From Nocardioides sp. JS614 (GTDB lineage: Bacteria > Actinomycetota > Actinomycetes > Propionibacteriales > Nocardioidaceae), in contig NC_008699.1 of NCBI RefSeq assembly GCF_000015265.1, forward strand, positions 4,526,001 to 4,590,000: a stretch of DNA of 64,000 bases, written 5' to 3'. How positions within the stretch are numbered: position 1 is the first letter of the stretch; each line of letters opens with the position of its first letter. The translations under genes and the position numbers were made by a program. The notes below the pieces were generated by a model. It saw nothing but the letters and a program-made list of their open reading frames with translations, made no database searches and was not told the origin of the DNA. This document shows positions 32,801-40,807 of this stretch, one piece after another.

Positions 32801-33111
32801 TGCGCAAGGACGGCATCAGCTTCTTCGAGCGCACCGCCGCCTCGTTCCTCGGTCGGGTCGGCAGCCAGCTGCTCGCGATCCGCGCCGCGGTCGATCGCGG
32901 CGACGCGATGGGACTGCTCACCTCGTCGCACCAGCTCAAGGGCAGCGCCCTCAACCTGGGGCTGCCGCGGGTGGCCGAGGCCGCCGCGCGCCTCGAGGCG
33001 CTGGGCATCGCCGGCTCCACGACCGGCGCCGAGCCGCTGTTCACGACGGCGACCGCCGAGGTGGAGCTCGCGGTGGCCGCGCTCCAGCAGGCGACCACCC
33101 GGGACCGCTGA
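29839..33111 (+). CDS. hybrid sensor histidine kinase (PAS-PAS-GAF-HK-REC-REC-HPt)
   Basis: A 1090-residue soluble kinase. Two PAS domains (about 18-130 and 145-265), a GAF-like domain (280-410), a HisKA domain with H439 in M-S-H-E-I-R-T-P-M-N-G, and a HATPase with N-box and G-T-G-L-G-L. Two receiver domains follow with phospho-acceptors D744 and D880, then an HPt domain with H1031 in S-S-H-Q-L-K-G-S-A-L-N. The whole His-Asp-His chain is thus in one protein; an output regulator is not encoded nearby. Residues 575-593, inside the HATPase, are a low-complexity insert. No membrane segment is seen, so the signal is cytoplasmic. Confidence 0.92.
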   Translation: MSSDGYDDAVGDPGPDLRSFELLPDGIWIFDDQGITSYANRRMAEMLGRDQAEMPGTRVVDFFDEEGVHNFWEWLGEMIRTGHGRENFEAFFYRPDGSTVWGLVSSAPLHDADGRRTGWLHRIAPYTERKELLQRLQASEHQLANAQRIARLGSWERDLRTDEMSWSDEMYRLVGLSPQEEPASIELMISFAHPEDRDQMIAAARHDLTRGDQYSFDGRIVHRDGSVRWGRVLGYVERDASGAPIRTGGTVQDVTDLKNADRAADEATRRLRLLQQMASAANVATSLREAMLMVAHGLPGLTSWYAVGAWVCGDDLSRTEIDLESPPAPPGITLHFDHDLAEQARATRAVVVGSLPALAATHSLVAVPVIVQDQVLAVAELLADEVPPDEESRQLVEQVATQLAVVAERERSAAQLAEARDDAMEASRLKSEFLATMSHEIRTPMNGVIGLTDLLLLSELDDHQRRLAENLQGAGLTLLGIINDILDLSKIESGKLELESADFDVRAVFDQVASVLSGPAHAKGLELVVACHPEVPVQLRGDAVRFGQILTNLGSNAVKFTDQGEVVVQARVLAEHEHEHESESEPGPGPGHEVVLQVDVADTGVGIEPHSRERLFDAFTQADPSTTRRHGGTGLGLAISRQLAIALGGEIWVESEPGRGSTFSFTARFGRGSGATGASREHARHLAGRRALVIDDNETNRFILEEQLGAWRMRPVAVACATEAIATLREAARSGDPYDVALLDLMMPGTDGLMLARQIRADPSVGAPAMLLLTSDQTVTREEVEGAGVHASLSKPVRHGELRGALQALLGDATTRPAPASPAGPGLGIRVLVVEDNQVNQLVAAGLLENLGCTVDVVSDGVEAVRLLTRPHEYAAALMDCRMPRLDGFDATRQVRRHEPVGRRVPIIALTASAMEGERERCLDAGMDDYLTKPVDTAELERVIREWAVPERDRRTASPASPEPADGLLSGIADGILDAERIAMLEGLRKDGISFFERTAASFLGRVGSQLLAIRAAVDRGDAMGLLTSSHQLKGSALNLGLPRVAEAAARLEALGIAGSTTGAEPLFTTATAEVELAVAALQQATTRDR
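31561..31617 (+). repeat. in-frame microsatellite inside the hybrid kinase gene
   Basis: Short 6-bp units (GAGCAC three times, GAGTCC twice, then CCCGGG three times) encode E-H, E-S and P-G repeats within the HATPase domain between the N-box and the D-T-G-V-G-I box. Unit gain or loss would keep the frame. Confidence 0.8.
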
Positions 33112-33112
33112 G

Positions 33113-34351
33113 GTGCTCCCCCGGTTCGTGCCGGCCGGGCGCCGGCGACCGGTGGACCTCGTCGTCCGCGGCTCCTCGCTCGCGGAGGTGTGCGCGCCGT
33201 ACGCCGCCGCCGTCGGACCCGGTCCACGGATCGAGCTGCGCTCCGGCGACGACGTCCTGGTCGCCCGGTACGACGGCACCGCGGCCTGGCTGGAGGTGAC
33301 GGCGGGCGGTCGGACCAGCCGGCATCGCTCGCGGCGGTTCGCCCGCACCGACGGGCCGGCCCGCGAGGTGGGCCTGGCGCTGACCGGGACGCACCTGAGC
33401 GTGCTCACCCGCGGACCCGGGCCGTGGCTGGTCCGCGGCCGGGTCGACCTGCGCGACCGGCTCGACACCCGGAACGAGAGCTGGCTCACCGGGCTGCGCA
33501 GCGACGCCCCGCTCGCCGGCCGGTTCGGCCAGCTCGGGCTGCGCGACCTGCGGCTGGTTGGCGGCGTCCCCGGCGGGCGGGTGCTGCTGTCCGCCACCAG
33601 CGCCGGCCCGGGCTTCTTCGACACCGCGCACACCTCGCTGTGGGAGCTGGACCCGGGGACGCTCGGGCTCACGCACCTCTCCGACGTCTTCTTCCGGCGC
33701 CCCGACCGGCCCGGTGCGTACGGCGACCACGCGACCCACGTGCTCCGCGACGGCGACGAGTGGCTGGTCGCGACCAGTACCTGGGGCGACTTCGACCGGC
33801 GCCGGCCGACCGTCGGCGTGACGCTGGCCCGGACGACGGCGGACCTGCTCGGCGGCGCGCACCTGCTGGACACCGAGGCGCTCGCGCTCCCCGTCGACGG
33901 GCTGGGGTCCGTGGGGGTGTGGGACCCGCACCTGGCGCGCGCCGGGGACGGTTGGCTGGTCGGGTTCGTCAGCGCCACGCGGTTCTTCCGGTTCCACCCG
34001 GCGCTCGCGGCCGGGCCGACGCTGGACGACCTGACCCTGCTGGGTGCCGCCACGGACCTCACCCAGACCGAGGGGACCACCCTGGCCCACCTCGACGGAG
34101 CGTGGCGGGTCCTGGCGAGCGACAAGGTCCGCCGCCGGTACCCCGTGTTCGACCTGGACCTGCGCGAGACCGGCGCCCTGGAGGCGCCGTACCCCACCAA
34201 CATCCCGTGGCCGACGCTGGCGCCGGTGGGCGACTCGTGGCTGCTGGTGGGCTTCAACGGCCGGCCCGCCGGCGGCCCGCTGCCCGGCTACGGCACACAT
34301 GGGGACGTCGTCGTCGCACGCTCGGTCCGAGCGGACTACCGTGTGTCGTAG
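33113..34351 (+). CDS. uncharacterised protein, probably a beta-propeller of GH43-like shape
   Basis: A 412-residue protein without signal peptide. After an N-terminal 90-residue beta region, repeated W-D-P-H-L, G-D-E-W-L-V-A-T-S-T-W-G-D-F-D and D-x-W-L-V-G-F motifs spaced by about 50 residues suggest a five-bladed propeller like those of GH43/GH117-type enzymes, but no catalytic triad can be named. The GTG start is one base beyond the TGA of the hybrid kinase, so the two are translationally linked. Confidence 0.6.
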   Translation: MLPRFVPAGRRRPVDLVVRGSSLAEVCAPYAAAVGPGPRIELRSGDDVLVARYDGTAAWLEVTAGGRTSRHRSRRFARTDGPAREVGLALTGTHLSVLTRGPGPWLVRGRVDLRDRLDTRNESWLTGLRSDAPLAGRFGQLGLRDLRLVGGVPGGRVLLSATSAGPGFFDTAHTSLWELDPGTLGLTHLSDVFFRRPDRPGAYGDHATHVLRDGDEWLVATSTWGDFDRRRPTVGVTLARTTADLLGGAHLLDTEALALPVDGLGSVGVWDPHLARAGDGWLVGFVSATRFFRFHPALAAGPTLDDLTLLGAATDLTQTEGTTLAHLDGAWRVLASDKVRRRYPVFDLDLRETGALEAPYPTNIPWPTLAPVGDSWLLVGFNGRPAGGPLPGYGTHGDVVVARSVRADYRVS

Positions 34352-34432
34352 GACACGACGCCACCCCTGTCGGGTCCGTCCCCGTCAGCGCCACACCACC
34401 CCGTGGCCCGCACCAGAAAGTAGGCACCACCC

Positions 34433-35524
34433 ATGTCTGCAACCGCGTCCGCCGACGTCTTCGAGCTGGGCTCCGAGCACGAGCAGGTCGTCTTCGCCAA
34501 CGACCCGGCCACCGGCCTCAAGGCCGTGATCGCGATCCACTCCACCGCGCTGGGGCCCGCCCTCGGCGGCACCCGCTTCTACCCCTACGCCTCCACGGCG
34601 GACGCGATCCACGACGTCCTCAACCTCTCCCGTGGCATGTCCTACAAGGCCGCGCTCGCCGGCCTCGACCTGGGCGGCGGCAAGGCCGTGATCATCGGCG
34701 ACCCGGCCACCCAGAAGACCGAGCCGCTGCTGCGTGCCTACGGCCGGCACGTGCAGTCGCTCGGCGGCCGCTACTTCACCGCCTGCGACGTCGGGACGTT
34801 CTCGGCCGACATGGACGTGATCGCCCGCGAGTGCTCGTTCGTCACCGGCCGCACCGTGGCCCACGGCGGCGCCGGGGACAGCTCGGTGCTGACGGCGTAC
34901 GGCGTCTTCCAGGGCATGCGCGCCGCGGCGACCGTCGCGTGGGGCAGCGCCTCGCTCGACGGCCGGGTCGTGGGCGTGGCCGGGGTCGGGAAGGTCGGCC
35001 ACCACCTGGTGCGGCACCTGGTCGAGGACGGCGCGACCGTGGTCGTGACCGACCCGTACGCGCCGTCGATCGAGCGGGTCCGCGCCGAGCACCCGTCGGT
35101 GCGCGTGGTCGGGTCGACCGAGGAGCTGGTGGCCTCGACCCTCGACGTGTACGCACCGTGCGCCCTCGGTGGTGCGCTCACCGACGAGGTGGTCGAGACG
35201 CTGTCGGCGCGGATCGTGTGCGGCGCGGCCAACAACCAGCTGGCCCACCCGGGCATCGAGAAGGCGCTGGAGGAGCGCGGCGTGCTCTACGCCCCCGACT
35301 ACTGCGTGAACGCCGGCGGGCTGATCCAGGTCGCCGACGAGCTGGAGGGCTTCTCCTTCGAGCGCGCCCAGCAGCGGGCGACCGGCATCTTCGACACCAC
35401 GCTCAGCGTCTTCGAGCGCGCCGCCTCCGACGGCGTACCGCCCGCCATCGCCGCCGACCGGCTCGCCGAGCAGCGGATGCGTGAGGTCAGCCGGTTGCGC
35501 GGGATGTGGATGCCGCAGCGCTGA
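34433..35524 (+). CDS. vdh: valine (branched-chain amino acid) dehydrogenase
   Basis: A 363-residue NAD-dependent enzyme of the Glu/Leu/Phe/Val dehydrogenase family, deaminating branched-chain amino acids to 2-oxo acids. The active-site lysines are K72 (G-M-S-Y-K) and K84 (G-G-G-K-A-V-I), and the NAD motif is G-V-A-G-V-G-K-V-G. N-N-Q-L-A and V-N-A-G-G-L-I near the end are conserved. The position beside DUF3073 and purM matches the Streptomyces vdh locus. An RBS-like AAGTAGG lies upstream. Confidence 0.9.
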   Translation: MSATASADVFELGSEHEQVVFANDPATGLKAVIAIHSTALGPALGGTRFYPYASTADAIHDVLNLSRGMSYKAALAGLDLGGGKAVIIGDPATQKTEPLLRAYGRHVQSLGGRYFTACDVGTFSADMDVIARECSFVTGRTVAHGGAGDSSVLTAYGVFQGMRAAATVAWGSASLDGRVVGVAGVGKVGHHLVRHLVEDGATVVVTDPYAPSIERVRAEHPSVRVVGSTEELVASTLDVYAPCALGGALTDEVVETLSARIVCGAANNQLAHPGIEKALEERGVLYAPDYCVNAGGLIQVADELEGFSFERAQQRATGIFDTTLSVFERAASDGVPPAIAADRLAEQRMREVSRLRGMWMPQR

Positions 35525-35550
35525 GGCCGGGCTCGTCGGCGCCGGGGGTT

Positions 35551-35638
35551 GGTTTCCCCGGTTAACCGGGGAAGTTGGAACTGTTGGGCCGAAACTTCGG
35601 GCCAGAAGTTCTGGTTTCCCCGGTTAACCGGGGAAACC
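35551..35638. repeat. 69-bp palindromic element, family 3, copy A (with an extra hairpin)
   Basis: The 69-bp core (35570-35638) has a first stem-loop around GGGCCGAAACTTCGGGCC and a second, GGTTTCCCCGGTT/AACCGGGGAAACC. An additional copy of the second hairpin (35551-35573) precedes it. It lies between the convergent genes vdh and DUF3073. Related cores are at 48676 and 51131. Confidence 0.85.
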
Positions 35639-35733
35639 GTCCACGCACGCCGCAGGCACGAACAGCGCGTGCCGCCGGGTGAGGACAGGCGTGGCGCGCG
35701 GGTGGCACCGGTCGGGCCGGGCCGGGGTGAGAC

Positions 35734-35922
35734 TCAGTCGCGACGCGAGTCGGTGTAGTCCGACCACTTGTCGAGCTCTTCCGGCTCGAGCTGGTCGGTG
35801 TCGTCTGTGTCGCTTCGCCCGTGCAGCTCGTTGGCCAGGGCCCCGAAGTCCGTCTCGTGAGTGCGGTACTTCAGGTCGCGGGCGACCTTCGTCTGCTTGG
35901 CTTTCGCTCGGCCGCGCCCCAT
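35734..35922 (-). CDS. DUF3073 family protein
   Basis: A 62-residue basic-then-acidic protein beginning M-G-R-G-R-A-K-A-K-Q-T-K-V-A-R-D-L-K-Y and ending in an acidic D-E/D-K-W-S-D-Y segment, the DUF3073 signature. Function unknown; it is almost always next to purM in actinobacteria. Start ATG at 35922, before a hydrophilic longer reading that lacks conservation. Confidence 0.9.
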   Translation of the reverse strand: MGRGRAKAKQTKVARDLKYRTHETDFGALANELHGRSDTDDTDQLEPEELDKWSDYTDSRRD

Positions 35923-36132
35923 AGGGTCAGCCCCCTCGCACGCTCGGCCGGGGCACTGTGGCACCCGGACTGTCTCATCGATATCTCGTGGGGCCAACGC
36001 TACCTGCTGGGCGGCTGTTCCCGCACATCCGTTCGCGCTTTCGACACCGCGCGACGACATTTCACGTGGCCGGGGTCACCCACCGGCCCAGAACCGGACC
36101 AGAACCGGACCAGAACCGGCCCGGGCGCGGGG

Positions 36133-37221
36133 TCACCAGCCGGGGTGCTGGCCGACCAGCTCGACCCGGCCGCCGCGCTCGGCGTCGGCGATGACCTCCC
36201 CGGCCACCCAGGCGCGCACGCCGTGCTCGCCGAGGACGGCGACGGCCGCGTCGGCGTCCGCGGGATCGACGAGCGCGACCATGCCGACGCCGCAGTTCAG
36301 CGTCATCTCCAGGTCGGGCTGGGGGACGGCGCCGACCCGGCGGACCAGGTCGAAGACCGGCGCGGGCGTCCAGGTACGGCGGTCCAGGGTCGCGGCGAGC
36401 TCCACGGGGAGCACCCGCTCGAGGTTGGCGGCCAGGCCGCCGCCGGTGATGTGTGACATCGCGTGGGTGCGGGTCCCGCGGGCCAGGGCCAGGCACGCCC
36501 GGGTGTAGATCCGGGTCGGCTCGAGCAGCTCCTCCCCGAGGGTGCGACCGAGCTCGTCGACCTGCCGGTCGAGGGTCCATCCGGCGCCGCCGGCGTCGGT
36601 CGGGGCGAGCAGCACGTGCCGCACCAGCGAGTAGCCGTTGGAGTGCAGCCCGGAGGACTCCATCGCGATGACCGCGTCGCCCGGACGCACCCGGCCGGGG
36701 CCGAGCAGGTCGTCCGCGTCGACGACGCCCGTGGTCGAGCCCGCGACGTCGTACTCGTCCGGTCCGAGCAGCCCGGGATGCTCGGCGGTCTCGCCGCCGA
36801 GCAGCGCACAGCCGGCCTCGATGCAGGCCTCGGCGATGCCCTTCACGATCGCGGCGATCCGCTCGGGGAGCACCCGGCCGGTCGCGATGTAGTCGGTGAG
36901 GAACAGCGGCTCGGCCCCGCAGACGACCAGGTCGTCGACCAGCATCCCGACCAGGTCGAAGCCGATCGAGTCGTGCTTGTCGAGAGCCTGGGCGATCGCG
37001 ACCTTGGTGCCGACGCCGTCGGCGGACGTGGCGAGCAGGGGCCGGGTGTAGGACTTCAGGGCCGAGGCGTCGAACAGGCCCGCGAACCCACCGATCCCGC
37101 CGATCATCTCCGGCCGCCGAGCCTTCTCGACCCACACCTTCATCAGCTCGACGGCCTTGTCACCGGCCTCGATGGACACGCCGGCGGCGGCGTAGGCGTT
37201 GCCAGGAACGGGCTCGGACAC
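36133..37221 (-). CDS. purM: phosphoribosylformylglycinamidine cyclo-ligase (AIR synthetase)
   Basis: A 362-residue enzyme that closes the imidazole ring of AIR using ATP, the fifth step of purine synthesis. Visible motifs are Y-A-A-A-G-V-S-I-E-A-G-D, G-I-G-G-F-A-G-L-F-D, the A-T-S-A-D-G-V-G-T-K-V substrate loop and G-G-E-T-A-E-H-P-G, with H-I-T-G-G-G-L-A-A-N later. GTG start, seven bases beyond the purF stop, so both are one operon. Confidence 0.96.
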   Translation of the reverse strand: MSEPVPGNAYAAAGVSIEAGDKAVELMKVWVEKARRPEMIGGIGGFAGLFDASALKSYTRPLLATSADGVGTKVAIAQALDKHDSIGFDLVGMLVDDLVVCGAEPLFLTDYIATGRVLPERIAAIVKGIAEACIEAGCALLGGETAEHPGLLGPDEYDVAGSTTGVVDADDLLGPGRVRPGDAVIAMESSGLHSNGYSLVRHVLLAPTDAGGAGWTLDRQVDELGRTLGEELLEPTRIYTRACLALARGTRTHAMSHITGGGLAANLERVLPVELAATLDRRTWTPAPVFDLVRRVGAVPQPDLEMTLNCGVGMVALVDPADADAAVAVLGEHGVRAWVAGEVIADAERGGRVELVGQHPGW

Positions 37222-37228
37222 GGGGCTC

Positions 37229-38773
37229 CTACGGGTTGTTGAGGACGGGCAGCGCCTTGCCGTACGACGGCGCCTGGATCGAGGACTCGAGCAGGTGCTT
37301 GCCGAGCAGGCTCTCGTCGGGGAGCGGGATCGGGTACTCGCCGGTGAAGCAGGCCCGGCAGAGCCGGTCCGGCTCCAGGCCGGTCGCGTCGATCATGCCG
37401 TCGAGGGAGATGTAGCCGAGGCTGTCGGCGCCGATGCTGGCCGCGATCTCCTCGGGGGTCAGGCCGTTGGCGATCAGCTCGGCGCGGGTCGCGAAGTCGA
37501 TGCCGTAGAAGCACGGCCACTTCACCGGCGGGCTGGAGATCCGCACGTGGACCTCGCGGGCCCCGGCCTCGCGGAGCATCCGGACCTGGGCGCGCTGGGT
37601 GTTGCCGCGCACGATCGAGTCGTCGACGACGACGATCCGCTTGCCGCGGATCATGTGCTCGAGGGCGTTGAGCTTGAGGCGGATGCCGAGCTGGCGCAGC
37701 GTCTGGCTGGGCTGGATGAAGGTGCGCCCGACGTACGCGTTCTTCACGAAACCCTGGCCGAACGGGATGCCGCTCTCCTCGGCGTAGCCGGCGGCCGCGG
37801 GGGTGCCGGACTCGGGGACCGGGATCACCAGGTCGGCGTCGACGGGGTACTCGCGGGCGAGCTGGCGGCCCATCTCGACCCGGGACTCGTGGACGCTGCG
37901 GCCGCTGATCGTGGCGTCCGGCCGGGCCAGGTAGACGTACTCGAAGACGCAGCCCTTCGGCGCCGGGTCGGCGAACTTGTGTGAGCGCAGGCCGAACTCG
38001 TCGATGACGATCATCTCGCCGGGCTCGACCTCGCGGACCACGCTCGCGCCGATGGTGGCCAGTGCGGCGTCCTCGCTGGCGACCACCCAGCCGCGCTCGA
38101 GCCGGCCGAGCACGAGCGGCCGGATGCCCTGGGCGTCGCGGGCGGCGTACAGGGTGTCCTCGTTCATCCAGACGAAGCAGAAGGCGCCCTTCAGCTGGGG
38201 CAGCACCTCCAGCGCGCGCTGCTCCAGCGACGTGTCGGGGTGGTGCGCCAGGAGCGCGGTCACCAGGCCGGTGTCGTTGGTCGACGTCTCGGCCGGGCGG
38301 GTGTGCAGCTCGAGCTCGTCGCCGGGGCCGGGCAGGTCGACCACCATCCGGGCCAGGTCGTGGGTGTTGATCAGGTTGCCGTTGTGGCCGAGCGCGATCG
38401 AGCCGTCCGCGGTGGGCCGGAAGGTCGGCTGCGCGTTCTGCCAGGTGCTCGCCCCGGTGGTGGAGTAGCGGCTGTGGCCGATGGCCAGGTGCCCCTTGAG
38501 CGAGGCCAGGGTGGTCTCGTCGAAGACCTGGGAGACCAGGCCCATGTCCTTGTAGACCAGGATCTGGCGGCCGTTGCTGACCGCGATGCCCGCCGACTCC
38601 TGGCCGCGGTGCTGGAGCGCGTACAGGCCGAAGTAGGTGAGCTTGGCGACGTCCTCGCCGGGTGCCCAGACGCCGAAGACGCCGCAGGCGTCCTGGGGGC
38701 CCTGGTCCTGGGGGTCGAGCGCCGCGGTCAGCCTGCCGTCGCCTCCCTTGCGGGGGCTGCTTTGGTAGGGCAC
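37229..38773 (-). CDS. purF: amidophosphoribosyltransferase
   Basis: A 514-residue glutamine-PRPP amidotransferase catalysing the first committed purine step. The nucleophile is C30 in D-A-C-G-V-F-G-V after a 29-residue propeptide; H-R-G-Q-E-S-A-G and I-G-H-S-R-Y-S-T-T-G belong to the glutaminase domain. The PRPP site is R-I-V-V-V-D-D-S-I-V-R-G-N-T. C-terminal cysteines (C-R-A-C-F-T-G-E-Y-P) fit the Fe-S type. GTG start. Confidence 0.96.
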   Translation of the reverse strand: MPYQSSPRKGGDGRLTAALDPQDQGPQDACGVFGVWAPGEDVAKLTYFGLYALQHRGQESAGIAVSNGRQILVYKDMGLVSQVFDETTLASLKGHLAIGHSRYSTTGASTWQNAQPTFRPTADGSIALGHNGNLINTHDLARMVVDLPGPGDELELHTRPAETSTNDTGLVTALLAHHPDTSLEQRALEVLPQLKGAFCFVWMNEDTLYAARDAQGIRPLVLGRLERGWVVASEDAALATIGASVVREVEPGEMIVIDEFGLRSHKFADPAPKGCVFEYVYLARPDATISGRSVHESRVEMGRQLAREYPVDADLVIPVPESGTPAAAGYAEESGIPFGQGFVKNAYVGRTFIQPSQTLRQLGIRLKLNALEHMIRGKRIVVVDDSIVRGNTQRAQVRMLREAGAREVHVRISSPPVKWPCFYGIDFATRAELIANGLTPEEIAASIGADSLGYISLDGMIDATGLEPDRLCRACFTGEYPIPLPDESLLGKHLLESSIQAPSYGKALPVLNNP

Positions 38774-38917
38774 GTGCCGAGTTTAGGGCCTCCCTCCCCC
38801 GTGTCCCATCTGCCGTACCACCGTTGAGGAGTCGGGGAGGAGTGCGAAACCAGCCCAGGACCGCTCCGCGACCCCTACCATGAAGTCCGCGATCCCCTGA
38901 CCCACGACGAGGACCAA

Positions 38918-40720
38918 TTGCCTCGGGAGACCATCCCAGACCTGCCAGTCACGAACCAGCACGCCGACTGGTCAGACGCTCCTTCCCGAGACGCCCTGCA
39001 GCTCATCGCCGAGGGGGTCACCCAGCTCGCGGGCTTCGGCGTAGCGGCGATCAGCGCCGTCCGCGAGGACGGGAAGATGGAGGTGATGGCGGTCGCGGGC
39101 AGCGACTCCGCGCGGCTGGAGCTCCAGGGCCGGCGGACACCGGTCGACCGGCTCACCGGTGAGCTCGCGAAGGCCGACGACTGGGGGTTGCTGCGCTTCG
39201 TGCCGCACGAGCGTCTCGACCCGGACGCCGGCGAGGACTGGGGCTGGGTCCCCGACATCTCCCCGATCGACGCGGCCGAGGACGCCTGGCACCCGCTCGA
39301 CATGCTGGTGGCGCCGCTGTACGACGACGGCGGCAACCTCCAGGGCTCGCTGGCCATGGACCTGCCGGTCGACGGTCGACGTCCCGGCCGGGCGCAGCGC
39401 GCGGTGCTCAACCAGTACGCCGAGCAGGCGCGCCGGGCCGTGCTCGTGGCCCTCGAGCGGGAGAAGCTCGCCGAGCGGGTACGGATGGCCGATGCGGCGC
39501 GCCGGATCGTGCGGACCGCGACCGCCCAGCTGAGCCTGGACCGGATCGTCGCCGACAGCCGCGAGGCGCTGGTCGAGGGCTTCCGCGCGGTCGGCATGTG
39601 GCTGCAGACGTTCGACCGTGACGACCACGGGGGTACCCGGGGCGAGATCTACTCCTCCGACGGGACCCACGTCCGTCTCACCCCCGACCTGGTCGACATC
39701 GCCGAGGGCGCCGCGCGCCGCGCCTGGGAGCAGCAGCAGGCCGCCGTGGTCGCGCCGGACCGCGAGCTCGGCCCGGCCATCTCCCCCGAGCAGGGCGCGC
39801 TGGTGCTGGCCTTCCTCGGTGAGATCGGCGTGGAGTCGCTGCTGTTCACCCCGCTCGGCGCCGGCCCGGAGTGCCTGGGCAACCTGGTCCTCACCCGCGC
39901 CGCCGGCGCCCCGGAGTGGACCGAGGCCGAGGCGACCACCGCCCTCGACATCGGGCACGACCTGGGCCGCGCCATCCTCAACGCGCGCATCTTCGAGCGC
40001 GAGCACCAGCTGGTCGAGGAGCTCCAGGCGCTGGACTCCTACAAGGGCCAGCTGATCGCCACCGTCGCCCACGAGCTGAAGAACCCGCTCACCTCGGTGA
40101 TGGGCCACCTCGAGATGCTCGAGTCCTCGCCCGACCTCACCGGCACGACCCGCACCTCCCTCAACGCCATGGACCGCGGGGCGCGGCGGATGGTCCGGGT
40201 GATCGAGGACCTGCTGCTGCTGTCGAAGGTCGGCGACCCCGACGACCCGCTGATCGCCGCCCCGGTCGACCTGGCCCGGATCGTCGACGACGTGGTCGAC
40301 CTGATCACGATGCCCGCCGAGCAGAAGCACCTCGAGGTCACCGTCGAGCTGCCCGCCGGCCCGGTCTTCGCGCTGGGCGACCACGACGAGCTGGACCGGG
40401 TCACCGCCAACCTGGTGAGCAACGCGGTCAAGTACACCCCCGCATCGGGCACGGTGCGGATCGTGGTCGACCGGGCCGGCCAGGACGTCGTACTCACCGT
40501 CGCCGACGAGGGCATCGGGATCTCCGAGGAGGACCTGCTGCGGCTCGGCACGGAGTTCTTCCGCTCCTCCAACCCGGAGGCGGTGGCCCAACCCGGGACC
40601 GGCCTCGGGCTGGCGATCGTGCGCCGCATCGTCGAACGCCACGGCGGCCGGCTCGAGGTGCGGTCCGAGCTGGGCCGGGGCAGCACCTTCCAGGTCTGGC
40701 TGCCGGGCGCCGGCGCCTGA
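38918..40720 (+). CDS. GAF-domain sensor histidine kinase (paralogue 1)
   Basis: A 600-residue soluble kinase with two GAF-like domains (about 20-190 and 200-355), a HisKA domain with H385 in V-A-H-E-L-K-N-P-L and a HATPase ending in G-T-G-L-G-L-A-I-V-R-R-I-V-E-R-H-G-G-R-L-E-V. No receiver gene is near. The start is TTG at 38918, supported by GAGGA five bases before it. It is about half identical by eye to the next gene along its whole length, so the two arose by tandem duplication. It is divergent from purF. Confidence 0.88.
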   Translation: MPRETIPDLPVTNQHADWSDAPSRDALQLIAEGVTQLAGFGVAAISAVREDGKMEVMAVAGSDSARLELQGRRTPVDRLTGELAKADDWGLLRFVPHERLDPDAGEDWGWVPDISPIDAAEDAWHPLDMLVAPLYDDGGNLQGSLAMDLPVDGRRPGRAQRAVLNQYAEQARRAVLVALEREKLAERVRMADAARRIVRTATAQLSLDRIVADSREALVEGFRAVGMWLQTFDRDDHGGTRGEIYSSDGTHVRLTPDLVDIAEGAARRAWEQQQAAVVAPDRELGPAISPEQGALVLAFLGEIGVESLLFTPLGAGPECLGNLVLTRAAGAPEWTEAEATTALDIGHDLGRAILNARIFEREHQLVEELQALDSYKGQLIATVAHELKNPLTSVMGHLEMLESSPDLTGTTRTSLNAMDRGARRMVRVIEDLLLLSKVGDPDDPLIAAPVDLARIVDDVVDLITMPAEQKHLEVTVELPAGPVFALGDHDELDRVTANLVSNAVKYTPASGTVRIVVDRAGQDVVLTVADEGIGISEEDLLRLGTEFFRSSNPEAVAQPGTGLGLAIVRRIVERHGGRLEVRSELGRGSTFQVWLPGAGA

Positions 40721-40807
40721 CCGGCGCCTGATCGGCGCCCCGAGTCACACCGGCCCAACGAGGCGATGTAGCCACGGTCACCGCTCCTCGACCGTAGGAT
40801 CGAGACG

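Noticed and set aside
29785..34257. 1490-codon minus-strand frame opposite the hybrid kinase
   Set aside because: Low-complexity product; the plus strand carries clear PAS, HisKA, REC and HPt motifs.
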